The notes under the pieces were generated by a model. It had not been told where the DNA came from. It searched no databases and saw only the letters and a program-made list of their open reading frames with translations. A DNA stretch of 64,000 nucleotides from Siccibacter turicensis LMG 23730. Its GTDB lineage: Bacteria > Pseudomonadota > Gammaproteobacteria > Enterobacterales > Enterobacteriaceae. Location: contig NZ_AWFZ01000042.1 in the NCBI RefSeq assembly GCF_000463155.2, forward strand, positions 76,281-140,280. The letters are read 5' to 3'. Each line of letters starts with the position of its first letter. The first letter of the stretch is position 1. Positions 38,500 to 48,419 of the stretch are shown here, one piece after another. The translations under genes were made by a program, and so were the position numbers.

Positions 38500-39300
38500 A
38501 TGAAGCTAGCAAAACTGGGTCGCCAGGCGCTGATGGGCGTGATGGCGGTGGCGCTGGTCGCCGGAGTTAGTGTTAATGCCATGGCGCAAGAGAACCTGCT
38601 CAATAAAGTGAAAGAGCGCGGAACGCTGTTGGTGGGGCTGGAAGGCACCTATCCGCCGTTTAGTTTTCAGGGTGATGATGGCAAGCTGACCGGCTTCGAA
38701 GTGGAGTTTGCCGAGGCGCTGGCCCAGCATCTTGGCGTAAAAGCCGCGCTGAAGCCGACCAAGTGGGACGGCATGCTGGCGTCGCTTGACTCTAAGCGTA
38801 TCGACGTGGTGATAAACCAGGTCACCATCTCCGACGAGCGTAAGAAAAAGTATGACTTCTCCACCCCGTATACCGTGTCCGGTATTCAGGCGCTGGTGAA
38901 GAAAGAGAACGCTAACACCATCAAGACCGCTGCCGACCTGAAAGGCAAGAAAGTCGGTGTCGGCCTCGGCACCAACTATGAAGAGTGGCTGCGCGCCAAC
39001 GTGCAGGGCGTGGACATCCGTACCTATGACGATGATCCGACCAAATACCAGGATCTGCGCGTAGGCCGTATCGACGCCATCCTCGTTGACCGTCTGGCGG
39101 CGCTGGATCTGGTGAACAAAACCAAAGACACCCTGGCCGCAGCGGGCAAGCCGTTCTCCCGTCAGGAAGCCGGTGTTGCGGTACGCAAAGACAACGAAGA
39201 CCTGCTGAAAGCGATTGATGCTGCCATTGCCGAGATGCAGAAAGACGGTACGCTGAGCAAAATTTCTGAGAAGTGGTTCGGGGCCGACGTCACGAAGTAA
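38500..39300 (+). CDS. tcyJ: Cystine-binding periplasmic protein FliY/TcyJ
   Basis: A 266-residue solute-binding protein of the polar amino acid family. The signal peptide is cleaved after AMA (residue 29 region, AMA-QENLL), and the mature protein opens with VKERGTLLVGLEGTYPPFSF. The ligand-binding arm AGVAVRKDNEDLL is near the C terminus. It supplies cystine to the TcyL-TcyN transporter encoded 1 kb downstream. Although named FliY, it is not a flagellar protein. A terminator-like hairpin follows, so dcyD-tcyLN may have partly separate expression. Confidence 0.95.
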   Translation: MKLAKLGRQALMGVMAVALVAGVSVNAMAQENLLNKVKERGTLLVGLEGTYPPFSFQGDDGKLTGFEVEFAEALAQHLGVKAALKPTKWDGMLASLDSKRIDVVINQVTISDERKKKYDFSTPYTVSGIQALVKKENANTIKTAADLKGKKVGVGLGTNYEEWLRANVQGVDIRTYDDDPTKYQDLRVGRIDAILVDRLAALDLVNKTKDTLAAAGKPFSRQEAGVAVRKDNEDLLKAIDAAIAEMQKDGTLSKISEKWFGADVTK

Positions 39301-39313
39301 GCGACGCCCTGAC

Positions 39314-39347
39314 AAAAAAAGGTGCTGATATCAGCGCCTTTTTTTAT
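39314..39347 (+). terminator. Terminator/attenuator between tcyJ and dcyD
   Basis: Stem GGTGCTGA / TCAGCGCC (one G-U pair) with a 2-base loop, flanked by seven As and seven Ts. It is likely partial, giving more binding protein than downstream products. Confidence 0.8.
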
Positions 39348-39417
39348 TTCCCGGCGCGGAAACCCTGCACGCGTCGTGCATAATGACATCATTGCGTAAC
39401 GTAAACCCGGAGGCTGC

Positions 39418-40404
39418 ATGTCCCTGCACAATCTGACCCGCTTCGCGCGTCTCGAACTCATTGGCGCGCCGACGCCGCTGGAATACCTGCCGCGCCTCTC
39501 CGATCATCTGGGTCGCGACATCTTCATCAAACGCGACGATGTGACGCCGCTGGCGATGGGCGGCAACAAGCTGCGCAAGCTGGAGTTCCTCGCCGCCCAG
39601 GCGTTGCAGGAAGGGGCGGACACCCTGATTACCGCCGGCGCCATTCAGTCCAACCACGTACGCCAGACCGCGGCGGTGGCCGCGAAGCTGGGCTTGCAGT
39701 GTATTGCGCTGCTGGAAAACCCTATCGGTACCCGCGCGGAAAACTATCTCACCAACGGCAACCGTCTGCTGCTTGACCTGTTTGATGCCCGCATTGAGAT
39801 GTGCGACGCCCTCGACAATCCGGACTCGCAGCTTCAGGCACTGGCAACCCGCGTCGAAGCCCAGGGCTTTCGTCCGTATGTGATCCCGGTAGGGGGCTCA
39901 AACGCGCTGGGGGCGATGGGCTACGTGGAGAGCGCGCTGGAGATTGCCCAGCAGTGCGAGGGCGCTGTGGCGCTCTCGTCGGTGGTGGTGGCCTCCGGCA
40001 GCGCCGGAACCCACGCCGGGCTGGCGGTTGGTCTTGAGCAGCTGATGCCTGACGTGGAGCTAATTGGCGTCACGGTATCGCGCAGCGTTGCCGCCCAGCA
40101 GCCGAAAGTGGTGGCGCTTCAGCAGGCGGTAGCCCGCGAGCTGGAGGTGACGGCCCATGCGGACATTGTGCTGTGGGATGAGTACTACACGCCGGGCTAC
40201 GGCGTGCCGAATGACGAAGGCATGGAGGCGGTGAAGCTGCTGGCGCGGCTGGAAGGCATTCTGCTCGACCCGGTTTACACCGGCAAGGCCATGGCCGGGC
40301 TTATCGACGGCATCAGCCAGAAGCGCTTCAGGGATGAGGGCCCAATTCTGTTTGTTCATACCGGCGGGGCGCCTGCGCTGTTCGCCTATCATCCCCATGT
40401 CTGA
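39418..40404 (+). CDS. dcyD: D-cysteine desulfhydrase DcyD
   Basis: A 328-residue PLP enzyme of the ACC-deaminase/tryptophan-synthase-beta fold. The Schiff-base lysine is K51 in [11 protein letters not shown], followed by [18 protein letters not shown] and the phosphate-binding glycine loop [14 protein letters not shown]. It breaks D-cysteine to pyruvate, sulfide and ammonia. Its place inside the cystine uptake genes links it to sulfur supply and detoxification. The length matches E. coli DcyD. Confidence 0.96.
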   Translation: MSLHNLTRFARLELIGAPTPLEYLPRLSDHLGRDIFIKRDDVTPLAMGGNKLRKLEFLAAQALQEGADTLITAGAIQSNHVRQTAAVAAKLGLQCIALLENPIGTRAENYLTNGNRLLLDLFDARIEMCDALDNPDSQLQALATRVEAQGFRPYVIPVGGSNALGAMGYVESALEIAQQCEGAVALSSVVVASGSAGTHAGLAVGLEQLMPDVELIGVTVSRSVAAQQPKVVALQQAVARELEVTAHADIVLWDEYYTPGYGVPNDEGMEAVKLLARLEGILLDPVYTGKAMAGLIDGISQKRFRDEGPILFVHTGGAPALFAYHPHV

Positions 40405-40428
40405 CGCTAGCTGAGTGAAAATCCGATA

Positions 40429-41097
40429 ATGCAAGAAAGTATCCAACTGGTGCTCGATTCGGCACCTTACTTACTCAAAGGGGCAGTCTTCACCCTGCAA
40501 CTCAGTATCGGCGGGATGTTCTTCGGGCTGATACTGGGGTTCCTGCTGGCCCTGATGCGCATGTCGCCGCTGCTGCCGGTGCGCTGGCTGGCGCGTTTCT
40601 ATATCTCGATTTTCCGCGGCACGCCGCTTATCGCCCAGCTGTTCATGATCTACTACGGGCTACCGCAGTTTGGCATAGAGCTGGACCCCATCCCCTCGGC
40701 GATGATTGGCCTGTCGCTCAACACGGCAGCCTACGCGGCCGAAACCCTGCGTGCGGCAATCTCCTCCATCGACAAAGGGCAGTGGGAAGCCGCAGCCAGT
40801 ATCGGTATGACGCCCTGGCAGACCCTGCGACGCGCCATTCTGCCCCAGGCAGCCCGCGTGGCGCTGCCGCCGCTCAGCAACAGCTTTATCAGCCTGGTGA
40901 AGGACACCTCGCTTGCCGCCACCATTCAGGTACCGGAGCTGTTCCGTCAGGCGCAGCTAATCACCTCCCGTACCCTGGAGGTGTTCACCATGTATCTGGC
41001 GGCGTCGCTGATTTACTGGGTGATGGCGACGGTGCTCTCCGCGCTGCAAAACTATTTCGAAAACCAGCTTAACCGGCAGGAGCGCGATCCCAAATGA
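40429..41097 (+). CDS. tcyL: Cystine ABC transporter permease TcyL (YecS)
   Basis: A 222-residue permease with about five helices and the binding-protein-dependent loop EAAASIGMTPWQTLRRAILPQA (EAA motif contacting the ATPase). The N-terminal part SAPYLLKGAVFTLQLSIGGM is typical of the HisMQ family. It overlaps tcyN by four bases. Confidence 0.95.
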   Translation: MQESIQLVLDSAPYLLKGAVFTLQLSIGGMFFGLILGFLLALMRMSPLLPVRWLARFYISIFRGTPLIAQLFMIYYGLPQFGIELDPIPSAMIGLSLNTAAYAAETLRAAISSIDKGQWEAAASIGMTPWQTLRRAILPQAARVALPPLSNSFISLVKDTSLAATIQVPELFRQAQLITSRTLEVFTMYLAASLIYWVMATVLSALQNYFENQLNRQERDPK

Positions 41098-41846
41098 GTG
41101 CGATTGAAGTTAAACAGCTGCTAAAAAAATTCCACGGCCAGCCGGTGCTGCACGGTATCGACCTGGAGGTAGAGCAGGGCGAAGTGGTGGCGATCATTGG
41201 CCCCAGCGGCTCCGGGAAAACCACGCTGCTGCGCAGCATCAACCTGCTTGAGCAGCCCGACGGCGGCACGGTGCGCGTCGGCGATATCACCATCGATGCC
41301 GCCCGCTCGTTCAGCCAGCAAAAAGCGCAGATCCGCGAGCTGCGCCAGCACGTGGGCTTTGTGTTCCAGAGCTTTAACCTGTTCCCACACCGCACCGTGC
41401 TGGAAAATATTATCGAAGGGCCGGTTATCGTGAAGGGCGAGAGCAAGGAAGAGGCCAGCGCGCTGGCGCGGGAGCTGCTGGCGAAGGTGGGGCTGAGCGG
41501 CAGAGAAACCAGCTACCCGAAGCGCCTGTCTGGCGGTCAGCAGCAGCGTGTGGCCATCGCCCGCGCGCTGGCGATGCGGCCGGATGTGATCCTGTTTGAT
41601 GAGCCGACCTCCGCCCTTGACCCGGAACTGGTAGGAGAAGTGCTCAACGCCATTCGTCAGCTCGCCCAGGAGCGGCGCACCATGGTGATTGTCACCCATG
41701 AGATGAGCTTTGCCCGAGACGTTGCCGACCGCGCCATCTTCATGGACGAGGGGCGCATCGTTGAGCAGGGGCCGGCGAAGGCGCTGTTTGCCAATCCGCA
41801 GCATCCACGCACCCGGCAGTTCCTCGAGAAATTCCTGATGCAGTAA
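41094..41846 (+). CDS. tcyN: Cystine ABC transporter ATPase TcyN (YecC)
   Basis: A 250-residue ATPase: Walker A GPSGSGKTT, Q-loop VFQSFNLFPH, signature LSGGQQQRVAIARAL, Walker B VILFDEPTSALD, H-loop VTHEMSFARD. It powers cystine (and D-cysteine) uptake with TcyJ and TcyL. It is the last gene of the cluster; 207 bp without a gene separate it from sdiA. Confidence 0.96.
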   Translation: MSAIEVKQLLKKFHGQPVLHGIDLEVEQGEVVAIIGPSGSGKTTLLRSINLLEQPDGGTVRVGDITIDAARSFSQQKAQIRELRQHVGFVFQSFNLFPHRTVLENIIEGPVIVKGESKEEASALARELLAKVGLSGRETSYPKRLSGGQQQRVAIARALAMRPDVILFDEPTSALDPELVGEVLNAIRQLAQERRTMVIVTHEMSFARDVADRAIFMDEGRIVEQGPAKALFANPQHPRTRQFLEKFLMQ

Positions 41847-42053
41847 TGGCAACTTCCGCTGCCACGCCGGCAGCGGAAAAATTTTCATGTTGGTTGAATT
41901 CCCTTTCAGGCCGCGGAATACGGGCAACGCGCATATTGTTCTCAAGAATTCAGGCAGAGCGCCGATAGTTATTAATTAATTAGCCGCATGAATGTGGTAT
42001 TTTGATATATCAACAATACAAATAAAAACCAACCCGGAGAATTACCACAAACA

Positions 42054-42779
42054 ATGAGGGATAGTGATTTCTTTAGCTGGCGGCGGGAGATGCTGACCAG
42101 GTTTCAACATATTCAGGATAGCAGTGAAATATACGCGGTATTACTCCAGCAAACGCAGCAGCTGGAATTTGACTTCTACTCGTTCTGTATTCGCCATCCT
42201 GTTCCTTTTACGCGCCCCAAAATAAGCGTCGAAACGACCTACCCAACTGTGTGGTGGCAGCACTATCTCTCTGAGAACTATTTCCGCCTCGACCCGGTAT
42301 TAAAACCGCGTAATTACGAGCGGGGGCATGTGGTATGGGACGCCCAGCTGTTTACGCCGGAGACCCTGACATTCTGGGATGCCGCGCGGGATCACGGGCT
42401 GCGTCAGGGCTTTACCCAGTGCGTAATAAGCCCGGAGCGCGTCACATCATTTCTGTCGGTCTCTCGTACCAGTACGCGAGGACGTATTCCCGACGCCGAC
42501 GAGCTGTCAATGCGGCTTCAACTGTTGGGCGAATTAAGTATGTTTACCCTGCTGCGACTGGGGGATCCGTCGGTACTGCCGCTGGAAATGAAATTAAGCA
42601 AGCGCGAGCTTGAAATATTGCAGTGGACGGCGGAAGGGAAGACCTCGGCGGAAATAGCCATGATCCTGTCCATTTCGGAAAATACGGTTAATTTCCATCA
42701 GAAGAATATGCAGAAGAAATTCAACGCGCCGAATAAAACGCAGATTGCCTGCTACGCGGCGGCGACGGGGATTATCTGA
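42054..42779 (+). CDS. sdiA: LuxR-solo quorum-sensing receptor SdiA
   Basis: A 241-residue LuxR-type regulator: autoinducer-binding domain (about 1-170), with the conserved W, Y and D residues in YPTVWWQHYLSENYFRLDPV and HVVWDAQ, and the C-terminal HTH (about 175-235) with LSKRELEILQWTAEGKTSAEIA. SdiA senses acyl-homoserine lactones made by other bacteria; no luxI-type synthase is encoded nearby, consistent with a solo. An in-frame ATG about 13 codons downstream (MLTRFQ) is an alternative start; I keep 42054, which matches E. coli SdiA in sequence and length. Confidence 0.95.
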   Translation: MRDSDFFSWRREMLTRFQHIQDSSEIYAVLLQQTQQLEFDFYSFCIRHPVPFTRPKISVETTYPTVWWQHYLSENYFRLDPVLKPRNYERGHVVWDAQLFTPETLTFWDAARDHGLRQGFTQCVISPERVTSFLSVSRTSTRGRIPDADELSMRLQLLGELSMFTLLRLGDPSVLPLEMKLSKRELEILQWTAEGKTSAEIAMILSISENTVNFHQKNMQKKFNAPNKTQIACYAAATGII

Positions 42780-42838
42780 GAAACAATAACGTGGGAAATA
42801 ATCCCGGCCAGGCGGTATTTTTTCTGGCCGGGAAAAGA

Positions 42839-43063
42839 TTACTGGCGGTAGGCCTGTTTAATCTGCTGAACGGTATTGGCAAATACCGCCGCCTGAGAGG
42901 CATCTTCCATCTCGGCAATCTGGCGCTCAAGCTTAACGATCACGCGTCCGGCGTCCGCCTGGCCCATGGCCTGCAGCATCAGGGTCAGCAGGGTTTTGAG
43001 ACAGGCGACTTCAACGGCCAGGTTCTGGTTATTTTCCGCAGTGAAAAAGTCGGGAGTGCTCAT
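42839..43063 (-). CDS. yecF: DUF2594 small protein YecF
   Basis: A 74-residue helical protein matching YecF ([41 protein letters not shown]). Function is unknown. It lies between sdiA and uvrY on the opposite strand, exactly as in E. coli. A GAGAGGAA ribosome-binding tract precedes the start. Confidence 0.93.
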   Translation of the reverse strand: MSTPDFFTAENNQNLAVEVACLKTLLTLMLQAMGQADAGRVIVKLERQIAEMEDASQAAVFANTVQQIKQAYRQ

Positions 43064-43538
43064 TTATAATTCCTCTCAGTCAGGTGTGCTGCGCGTTGCT
43101 TGCGCGCAGGGTGAAATCTATGGCGGCGGAGTATAACACAGCCCAGGGTAAATCAATTAACGGGCCGCTGGTTTTACATCAAGCGCGCAACGCGATGGCT
43201 CAACGCCGCAAAAAGATACCCGGCACGCTTTTTCGGTGACGGCTCAAAATATCTGTATCTAAAAAGTTTAAAAGGCGTTAAATAATGGTTTGACTTACGG
43301 AACGGTGGCGGCAGTTGTGCGTCACAGCGTGGCCGGTTGTTAAGCCAGAACAATAAACGAGCGGGTTACGCCGGACCTCCTGTAGCGCTAAGCGATTGTT
43401 TCTATTCGATGTAAAATCCGATTTCCAAAAATAGAGACAAAAACCAGCGCTGTAGATTTTAAAATTAGCCTGAAACCCGCTAATATGTGGCGAATTAAAT
43501 ATCAGCCGCGTTATCCCTTTTTTGAGGAGATTGTTCCT
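43064..43538. other. yecF-uvrY intergenic region, no gene seen
   Basis: 475 bp holding the upstream regions of the divergent yecF and uvrY genes. I see no convincing ORF or RNA. The uvrY ribosome-binding site (GAGGAGA, 43524-43530) marks its end. Confidence 0.5.
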
Positions 43539-44195
43539 TTGATCAACGTTCTTCTTGTTGATGACCACGAACTGGTGCGCGCAGGGATACGACGCATTCT
43601 TGAAGATATAAAAGGCATAAAAGTGATCGGAGAAGCCTGCTGCGGTGAAGACGCCGTAAAATGGTGCAGAGCCAATCCGGTTGACGTTGTACTCATGGAC
43701 ATGAACATGCCCGGCATCGGTGGTCTTGAGGCCACGCGTAAAATCGCCCGCTCATCTTCGGACATCAAAGTCATTATGTTAACCATCCATACGGAAAACC
43801 CGCTTCCTGCGAAGGTGATGCAGGCAGGGGCCGCTGGCTACCTCAGCAAAGGTGCCGCACCGCAGGATGTGGTTAACGCCATCCGCTGCGTGCATTCCGG
43901 GCAGCGCTACATCGCTTCCGACATCGCTCAGCAGATGGCGCTCAGTCAAATTGAGCCGGAAAAGACACAATCGCCGTTTGCCAGTTTGTCTGAACGCGAA
44001 TTGCAGATTATGCTCATGATAACCAAGGGCCAGAAGGTCAACGAGATCTCTGAGCAGCTTAATCTGAGTCCGAAAACGGTAAACAGCTATCGCTACCGGA
44101 TGTTCAGCAAACTAAACATACACGGCGATGTGGAACTGACGCACCTCGCAATTCGACATGGCCTGTGTAGTGCGGAGACGTTAACAAGTCAGTGA
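43539..44195 (+). CDS. uvrY: Response regulator UvrY (SirA/GacA orthologue)
   Basis: A 218-residue NarL-family response regulator. The receiver has the acidic pair DD (residues 8-9), phospho-acceptor D54 ([10 protein letters not shown]), and K in LSKGAAP; the LuxR-type HTH includes [21 protein letters not shown]. With sensor BarA it activates the csrB/csrC sRNAs, controlling motility and carbon flow. The start is TTG 43539, as in E. coli, preceded by GAGGAGA; the longer upstream frame is not conserved. It overlaps uvrC by four bases. Confidence 0.96.
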   Translation: MINVLLVDDHELVRAGIRRILEDIKGIKVIGEACCGEDAVKWCRANPVDVVLMDMNMPGIGGLEATRKIARSSSDIKVIMLTIHTENPLPAKVMQAGAAGYLSKGAAPQDVVNAIRCVHSGQRYIASDIAQQMALSQIEPEKTQSPFASLSERELQIMLMITKGQKVNEISEQLNLSPKTVNSYRYRMFSKLNIHGDVELTHLAIRHGLCSAETLTSQ

Positions 44196-46024
44196 GTGAA
44201 GTTTTCAATTCCAAAGGGTTTTTACAAACCGTCACCAGCCAGCCAGGCGTCTACAGAATGTATGACGCCGCTGGCACGGTCATCTATGTCGGTAAGGCCA
44301 AGGATCTTAAGAAGCGCCTGACCAGCTATTTTCGGTCTAACCTCGCCAGCCGCAAAACCGAAGCGCTGGTGGCGCAGATTGCACAGATCGACGTCACCGT
44401 TACGCACACCGAAACCGAAGCCCTGCTGCTTGAGCACAACTACATTAAGCTCTATCAGCCACGCTATAACGTGTTGCTGCGCGATGATAAGTCCTACCCC
44501 TACATTTTCCTGAGCGCCGATGCGCATCCGCGTCTGGCGACGCACCGTGGTGCCAAGCACGCCAAAGGCGAATACTTCGGGCCGTTCCCCAACGGCTACG
44601 CGGTCCGTGAAACCCTGGCGCTGCTGCAAAAAATCTTCCCCATACGCCAGTGCGAAAACAGCGTCTATCGCAACCGCTCGCGGCCCTGTCTGCAATACCA
44701 GATTGGCCGCTGCCTCGGGCCCTGCGTGGAAGGGCTGGTGAGCGAAGAGGACTATGCCCAGCAGGTTGAATACGTGCGGCTGTTCCTCGCGGGCAAAGAT
44801 GACCAGGTGCTGACCCAGCTCGTGACGCGCATGGAGAAGGCGAGCCAGCAGCTTGAGTTTGAAGAGGCCGGACGCATCCGGGATCAGATCCAGGCGGTGC
44901 GACGCGTTACCGAGAAACAGTTCGTCTCCAACACCGGCGACGATCTGGACGTTATCGGCGTTGCGTTCGATGCCGGGATGGCGTGCGTGCACGTGCTGTT
45001 TATCCGCCAGGGGAAAGTGCTCGGCAGCCGCAGCTACTTCCCGAAAGTGCCGGGCGGTACCGATCTTACCGAAGTGGTGGAGACTTTCGTCGGTCAGTTC
45101 TATCTTCAGGGCAGCCAGATGCGCACGCTCCCCGGCGAGATCCTGCTCGACTTTACGCTCTCCGACCAGACCATCCTTGCCGATTCCCTCTCGGAGCTGG
45201 CGGGGCGGCGGATTCACGTCCAGACCCGTCCGCGCGGCGACAGGGCGCGTTACCTGAAGCTGGCGCGCACGAACGCGGCGACGGCGCTGGTGACGCGGCT
45301 CTCCCAGCAGTCTACCGTACACCAGCGTCTCGCGGCGCTGGCGCAGGAGCTTGAGCTGCCGGCCGTGAAGCGCATGGAGTGTTTCGATATCAGTCACACC
45401 ATGGGTGAACAAACCGTAGCCTCCTGCGTGGTGTTTGATGCAAACGGACCGGTAAGAGCCGAATATCGGCGCTATAATATTACCGGCATTACCCCAGGCG
45501 ATGACTACGCCGCCATGAACCAGGTACTGCGCCGTCGTTACGGGAAAGAGATTGAGGAGAGCAAAATCCCCGATGTCATCCTGATTGATGGCGGTAAAGG
45601 GCAGCTGGCGCAGGCGAAAACGGTGTTCGCTGAACTCGACGTCGCCTGGGATAAACAGCATCCGCTGCTGCTGGGCGTAGCCAAAGGCAGCGACCGTAAG
45701 GCCGGGCTGGAGACGCTGTTCTTCGAGCCGCAAGGTGAGGGCTTTCACCTGCCGCCGGACTCCCCGGCGCTGCACGTGATCCAGCACATTCGCGACGAAT
45801 CGCACGACCACGCCATTGCCGGGCACCGTAAGAAACGTGCCAAAGTGAAAAACACCAGCTCGCTGGAAACCATCGAGGGTGTGGGGCCGAAACGACGCCA
45901 GATGCTGTTAAAATATATGGGCGGATTACAACCGCTTAAGAACGCCACGGTGGAAGAGATTGCGAAAGTTCCGGGCATCTCACATGCCCTTGCAGAAAAG
46001 ATCTTCTATTCGTTGAAACATTAG
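44192..46024 (+). CDS. uvrC: Excinuclease ABC subunit UvrC
   Basis: A 610-residue nucleotide-excision-repair nuclease. It has an N-terminal GIY-YIG domain ([24 protein letters not shown]), a cysteine-rich segment with [17 protein letters not shown], a UVR/UvrB-binding motif ([20 protein letters not shown], about 205-225), an RNase-H-like C-terminal nuclease ([31 protein letters not shown]) and terminal helix-hairpin-helix repeats. The GTG start overlaps the uvrY stop. It makes both incisions around DNA lesions. Confidence 0.97.
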   Translation: MSEVFNSKGFLQTVTSQPGVYRMYDAAGTVIYVGKAKDLKKRLTSYFRSNLASRKTEALVAQIAQIDVTVTHTETEALLLEHNYIKLYQPRYNVLLRDDKSYPYIFLSADAHPRLATHRGAKHAKGEYFGPFPNGYAVRETLALLQKIFPIRQCENSVYRNRSRPCLQYQIGRCLGPCVEGLVSEEDYAQQVEYVRLFLAGKDDQVLTQLVTRMEKASQQLEFEEAGRIRDQIQAVRRVTEKQFVSNTGDDLDVIGVAFDAGMACVHVLFIRQGKVLGSRSYFPKVPGGTDLTEVVETFVGQFYLQGSQMRTLPGEILLDFTLSDQTILADSLSELAGRRIHVQTRPRGDRARYLKLARTNAATALVTRLSQQSTVHQRLAALAQELELPAVKRMECFDISHTMGEQTVASCVVFDANGPVRAEYRRYNITGITPGDDYAAMNQVLRRRYGKEIEESKIPDVILIDGGKGQLAQAKTVFAELDVAWDKQHPLLLGVAKGSDRKAGLETLFFEPQGEGFHLPPDSPALHVIQHIRDESHDHAIAGHRKKRAKVKNTSSLETIEGVGPKRRQMLLKYMGGLQPLKNATVEEIAKVPGISHALAEKIFYSLKH

Positions 46025-46081
46025 GGCCTATGTAGCAACATACTGGGCAAATTTTATCGATCACAGACAGTTACCAGCACT

Positions 46082-46630
46082 ATGCAATTTAATATCCCAA
46101 CGCTGCTTACGATCTTTCGTGTAGTTATGATTCCGTTTTTTGTGCTGGCATTTTACCTGCCGTTCGTCTGGGCACCGTTCGTGTGTGCCTTTATTTTCTG
46201 TCTCGCGGCCATTACCGACTGGTTTGATGGTTATCTCGCCCGCCGCTGGAACCAGAGCACGCGCTTTGGCGCGTTTCTCGACCCGGTGGCCGATAAAGTG
46301 ATGGTTGCGATTGCCATGGTGCTGGTGGCCGAGCACTACCACAGCTGGTGGGTGACGCTGCCTGCCGCCACCATGATTGCCCGTGAGATTATCATTTCCG
46401 CGCTGCGCGAGTGGATGGCCGAACTCGGCAAGCGCAGTAGCGTGGCGGTCTCGTGGATTGGTAAAGTGAAGACGACTGCGCAGATGCTGGCGCTGATTGG
46501 TATGCTGTGGCGTCCTAACGACATCATCGAGTACGCCGGTATCGCGCTGTTCTTCGTCGCCGCCGTGCTGACGCTCTGGTCTATGCTGCAGTATCTCAAT
46601 GCGGCGCGTGGGGACTTGCTCGATCAATGA
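46082..46630 (+). CDS. pgsA: Phosphatidylglycerophosphate synthase PgsA
   Basis: A 182-residue membrane enzyme transferring a phosphatidyl group from CDP-diacylglycerol to glycerol-3-phosphate. The CDP-alcohol phosphotransferase motif D-G-x2-A-R-x8-G-x3-D-x3-D is visible in [13 protein letters not shown] followed by [12 protein letters not shown]. It has about four hydrophobic helices. It is essential for phosphatidylglycerol and cardiolipin synthesis. It follows uvrC by 57 bp in the conserved uvrY-uvrC-pgsA order. Confidence 0.97.
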   Translation: MQFNIPTLLTIFRVVMIPFFVLAFYLPFVWAPFVCAFIFCLAAITDWFDGYLARRWNQSTRFGAFLDPVADKVMVAIAMVLVAEHYHSWWVTLPAATMIAREIIISALREWMAELGKRSSVAVSWIGKVKTTAQMLALIGMLWRPNDIIEYAGIALFFVAAVLTLWSMLQYLNAARGDLLDQ

Positions 46631-46680
46631 TCACATCGCCGTAAAATTCAGCAAACGAGCGAGGGCGGTGAAAAATATCG

Positions 46681-46708
46681 TTGACTCACTGCGGCAGGTA
46701 AGTAGAAT
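46681..46708 (+). promoter_or_regulatory. Promoter of the glyW-cysT-leuZ tRNA operon
   Basis: -35 TTGACT (46681-46686), a 16-bp spacer and -10 TAGAAT (46703-46708), followed by a GC-containing discriminator, about 75 bp before tRNA-Gly. Confidence 0.8.
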
Positions 46709-46780
46709 GCAACGCATCGAACGGCAGCACAGTTTGCGGTAAGATAGCAAAATCAAACAATTAACAAACAGTTTGATAAT

Positions 46781-46856
<76 letters not shown>

Positions 46857-46906
46857 AATTCAGATATCAGCTCAGGCTGGTATCGCCTCGAAAGGCAAAA
46901 GTATTC

Positions 46907-46980
46907 GGCGCGTTAACAAAGCGGTTATGTAGCGGATTGCAAATCCGCCTAGTCCGGTTCGACTCCGGAACGCGCCTCCA
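46907..46980 (+). tRNA. cysT: tRNA-Cys (GCA)
   Basis: A 74-nt tRNA: acceptor GGCGCGT/ACGCGCC, anticodon loop TTGCAAA with GCA, T-arm CCGGTTCGACTCCGG, encoded CCA. It lies 50 bp after tRNA-Gly. Confidence 0.98.
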
Positions 46981-46993
46981 CTTTTCTTCCCGA

Positions 46994-47080
46994 GCCCGGA
47001 TGGTGGAATCGGTAGACACAAGGGATTTAAAATCCCTCGGCGTTCGCGCTGTGTGGGTTCAAGTCCCACTCCGGGCACCA
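46994..47080 (+). tRNA. leuZ: tRNA-Leu (UAA)
   Basis: An 87-nt class II tRNA: acceptor GCCCGGA/TCCGGGC, anticodon loop TTTAAAA with TAA, long variable arm CGGCGTTCGCGCTG, T-arm GTGGGTTCAAGTCCCAC, encoded CCA. It closes the tRNA operon. Confidence 0.98.
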
Positions 47081-47123
47081 TGGGAAAAGTACAGAATAAT
47101 CAAAGCAATAAGCAGTGTCGTGC

Positions 47124-47146
47124 AAACCACCTTCGGGTGGTTTTTT
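47124..47146 (+). terminator. Terminator of the tRNA operon
   Basis: Stem AAACCACC / GGTGGTTT with the stable TTCG tetraloop and a T-run, 44 bases after tRNA-Leu. Confidence 0.9.
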
Positions 47147-47352
47147 AATGCAAAAACCCCGTTTTCCTAACATCTTTCCTGACATGATCCTGTTTTACCC
47201 TTCCACCCCGTGAAAATTTTTAGGGTTTTTACATCCCACTATTTCTCAATTTTCCTCAAATCACGCCGTTCTAACATCGTCACGGCCAGGAAATGAAACG
47301 CAGGACGCCAGAACGTCGCGTCACGCTGCGACACCCTGACGCCCTGAAAAAC

Positions 47353-48270
47353 TCACTCCGACTTCATCGCCGTATCACCTTCTATTTTTCTCAGTTCACC
47401 CTGTTGATTACTGAACACCGTGCAGTTCCGGTTGACATTTTTACCGTAATAAAGCGCGGCGTCCGCCCGGGCCAGGGCGCTGCGTAGCGTGTCCTGCTGA
47501 TAGATCTGGGTGACGCCCAGCGTGGCGGTCACCGGCAGAGATTTCCCGTCAATCTGAAAACAGCTGTCGGCAAACGTGTTCCTGATACGCTCTGCGGCCT
47601 GCGTCGCGGCGGTATCCGAATCGGCGCAATACAGCACGATAAACTCCTCCCCACCGTAGCGACAGACAAAATCGCATGACCGTATCGCGCGTTCGAGCCG
47701 CTGTGCGAAGGTGCTCAGCACGGCATCGCCGAACAGATGGCCAAAAGTGTCATTGACCTGCTTAAACCGAACGATATCCATCAGCATCAGATAACGCTTT
47801 GCGTGGCGGCTATCCGAACGGACATGCTCAAAGGCCTCGTAGAGCGTGCGCCGCATCGGCAGGCCGGTGAGCAGGTCATAGCTGGAGCGCCGGGCGAGCA
47901 GGTAATTTCGATAGTTCCTCATGGAGTGTGTAAAGCCCAGCACGGCACCCTCGAACGCCTCAAACTCCTGCGTCGCGTCGGACGCGGTATGAAGTGCGGC
48001 GACGAGCTCTCCGCAGCGGACATGCATCTCCCGGTGGCTCGCCTGAATATCCAGCAGATAGCGCTGGTCGGTGCGATTCCGGGCGAGCATTGGGGTAAGC
48101 CAGTGGTTTACTCGGCAGTGCGTGTACGCATCGGGGCGGGTGAGGTCATCGGTGTTGAGGCGGGGGTTTGCAGCGAGACGAACGATTTTTATCAGCCAGC
48201 TGAAGTGGGCGTCATTAGCGCGGTTGAGGTCCTCCAACAGCGCGTCAATTTCCTTGTACTTTCTGTTCAT
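47353..48270 (-). CDS. CZB-domain diguanylate cyclase (DgcZ-like)
   Basis: A 305-residue soluble protein with the architecture of E. coli DgcZ (YdeH). The N-terminal zinc-binding CZB domain (about 1-125) has ligands at H22, C52, H79 and H83, the same positions as in DgcZ. The C-terminal GGDEF domain (about 130-295) has YGGEEF (GGEEF 206-210) and an inhibitory site R197-D200. It should make c-di-GMP when zinc is low. One oddity: the usual D-x-D-x-F motif reads DIVRF, losing the second Asp but keeping the first, which binds metal. It sits between leuZ and tyrP, where E. coli has yecA, so it is a paralogue or relocated copy rather than syntenic dgcZ. Confidence 0.88.
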   Translation of the reverse strand: MNRKYKEIDALLEDLNRANDAHFSWLIKIVRLAANPRLNTDDLTRPDAYTHCRVNHWLTPMLARNRTDQRYLLDIQASHREMHVRCGELVAALHTASDATQEFEAFEGAVLGFTHSMRNYRNYLLARRSSYDLLTGLPMRRTLYEAFEHVRSDSRHAKRYLMLMDIVRFKQVNDTFGHLFGDAVLSTFAQRLERAIRSCDFVCRYGGEEFIVLYCADSDTAATQAAERIRNTFADSCFQIDGKSLPVTATLGVTQIYQQDTLRSALARADAALYYGKNVNRNCTVFSNQQGELRKIEGDTAMKSE

Positions 48271-48392
48271 GGCCTTGTCTGACCAGTTAAAACGGGAGCT
48301 AAACCATACCGGGCGAAATTTAGAGTTTTGTCAGCGGCAGGTAAAAAAATCACAGGCCATGAGAAGGCGTAGAGGCAGGGCGGTGTGAGTAT

Positions 48393-48415
48393 AAAAAAAC
48401 CGGCCCGCAGGCCGG
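48393..48415 (-). terminator. tyrP terminator
   Basis: Stem CCGGCC / GGCCGG with a CGCA-type loop, followed on the minus strand by a U-run from the A-tract 48393-48399. It starts 5 bp after the tyrP stop codon. Confidence 0.88.
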
Positions 48416-48419
48416 CGTG

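Noticed and set aside
44222-45826. 534-codon minus-strand frame inside uvrC
   Set aside because: Antisense shadow of uvrC; no start signal and no recognisable domain.
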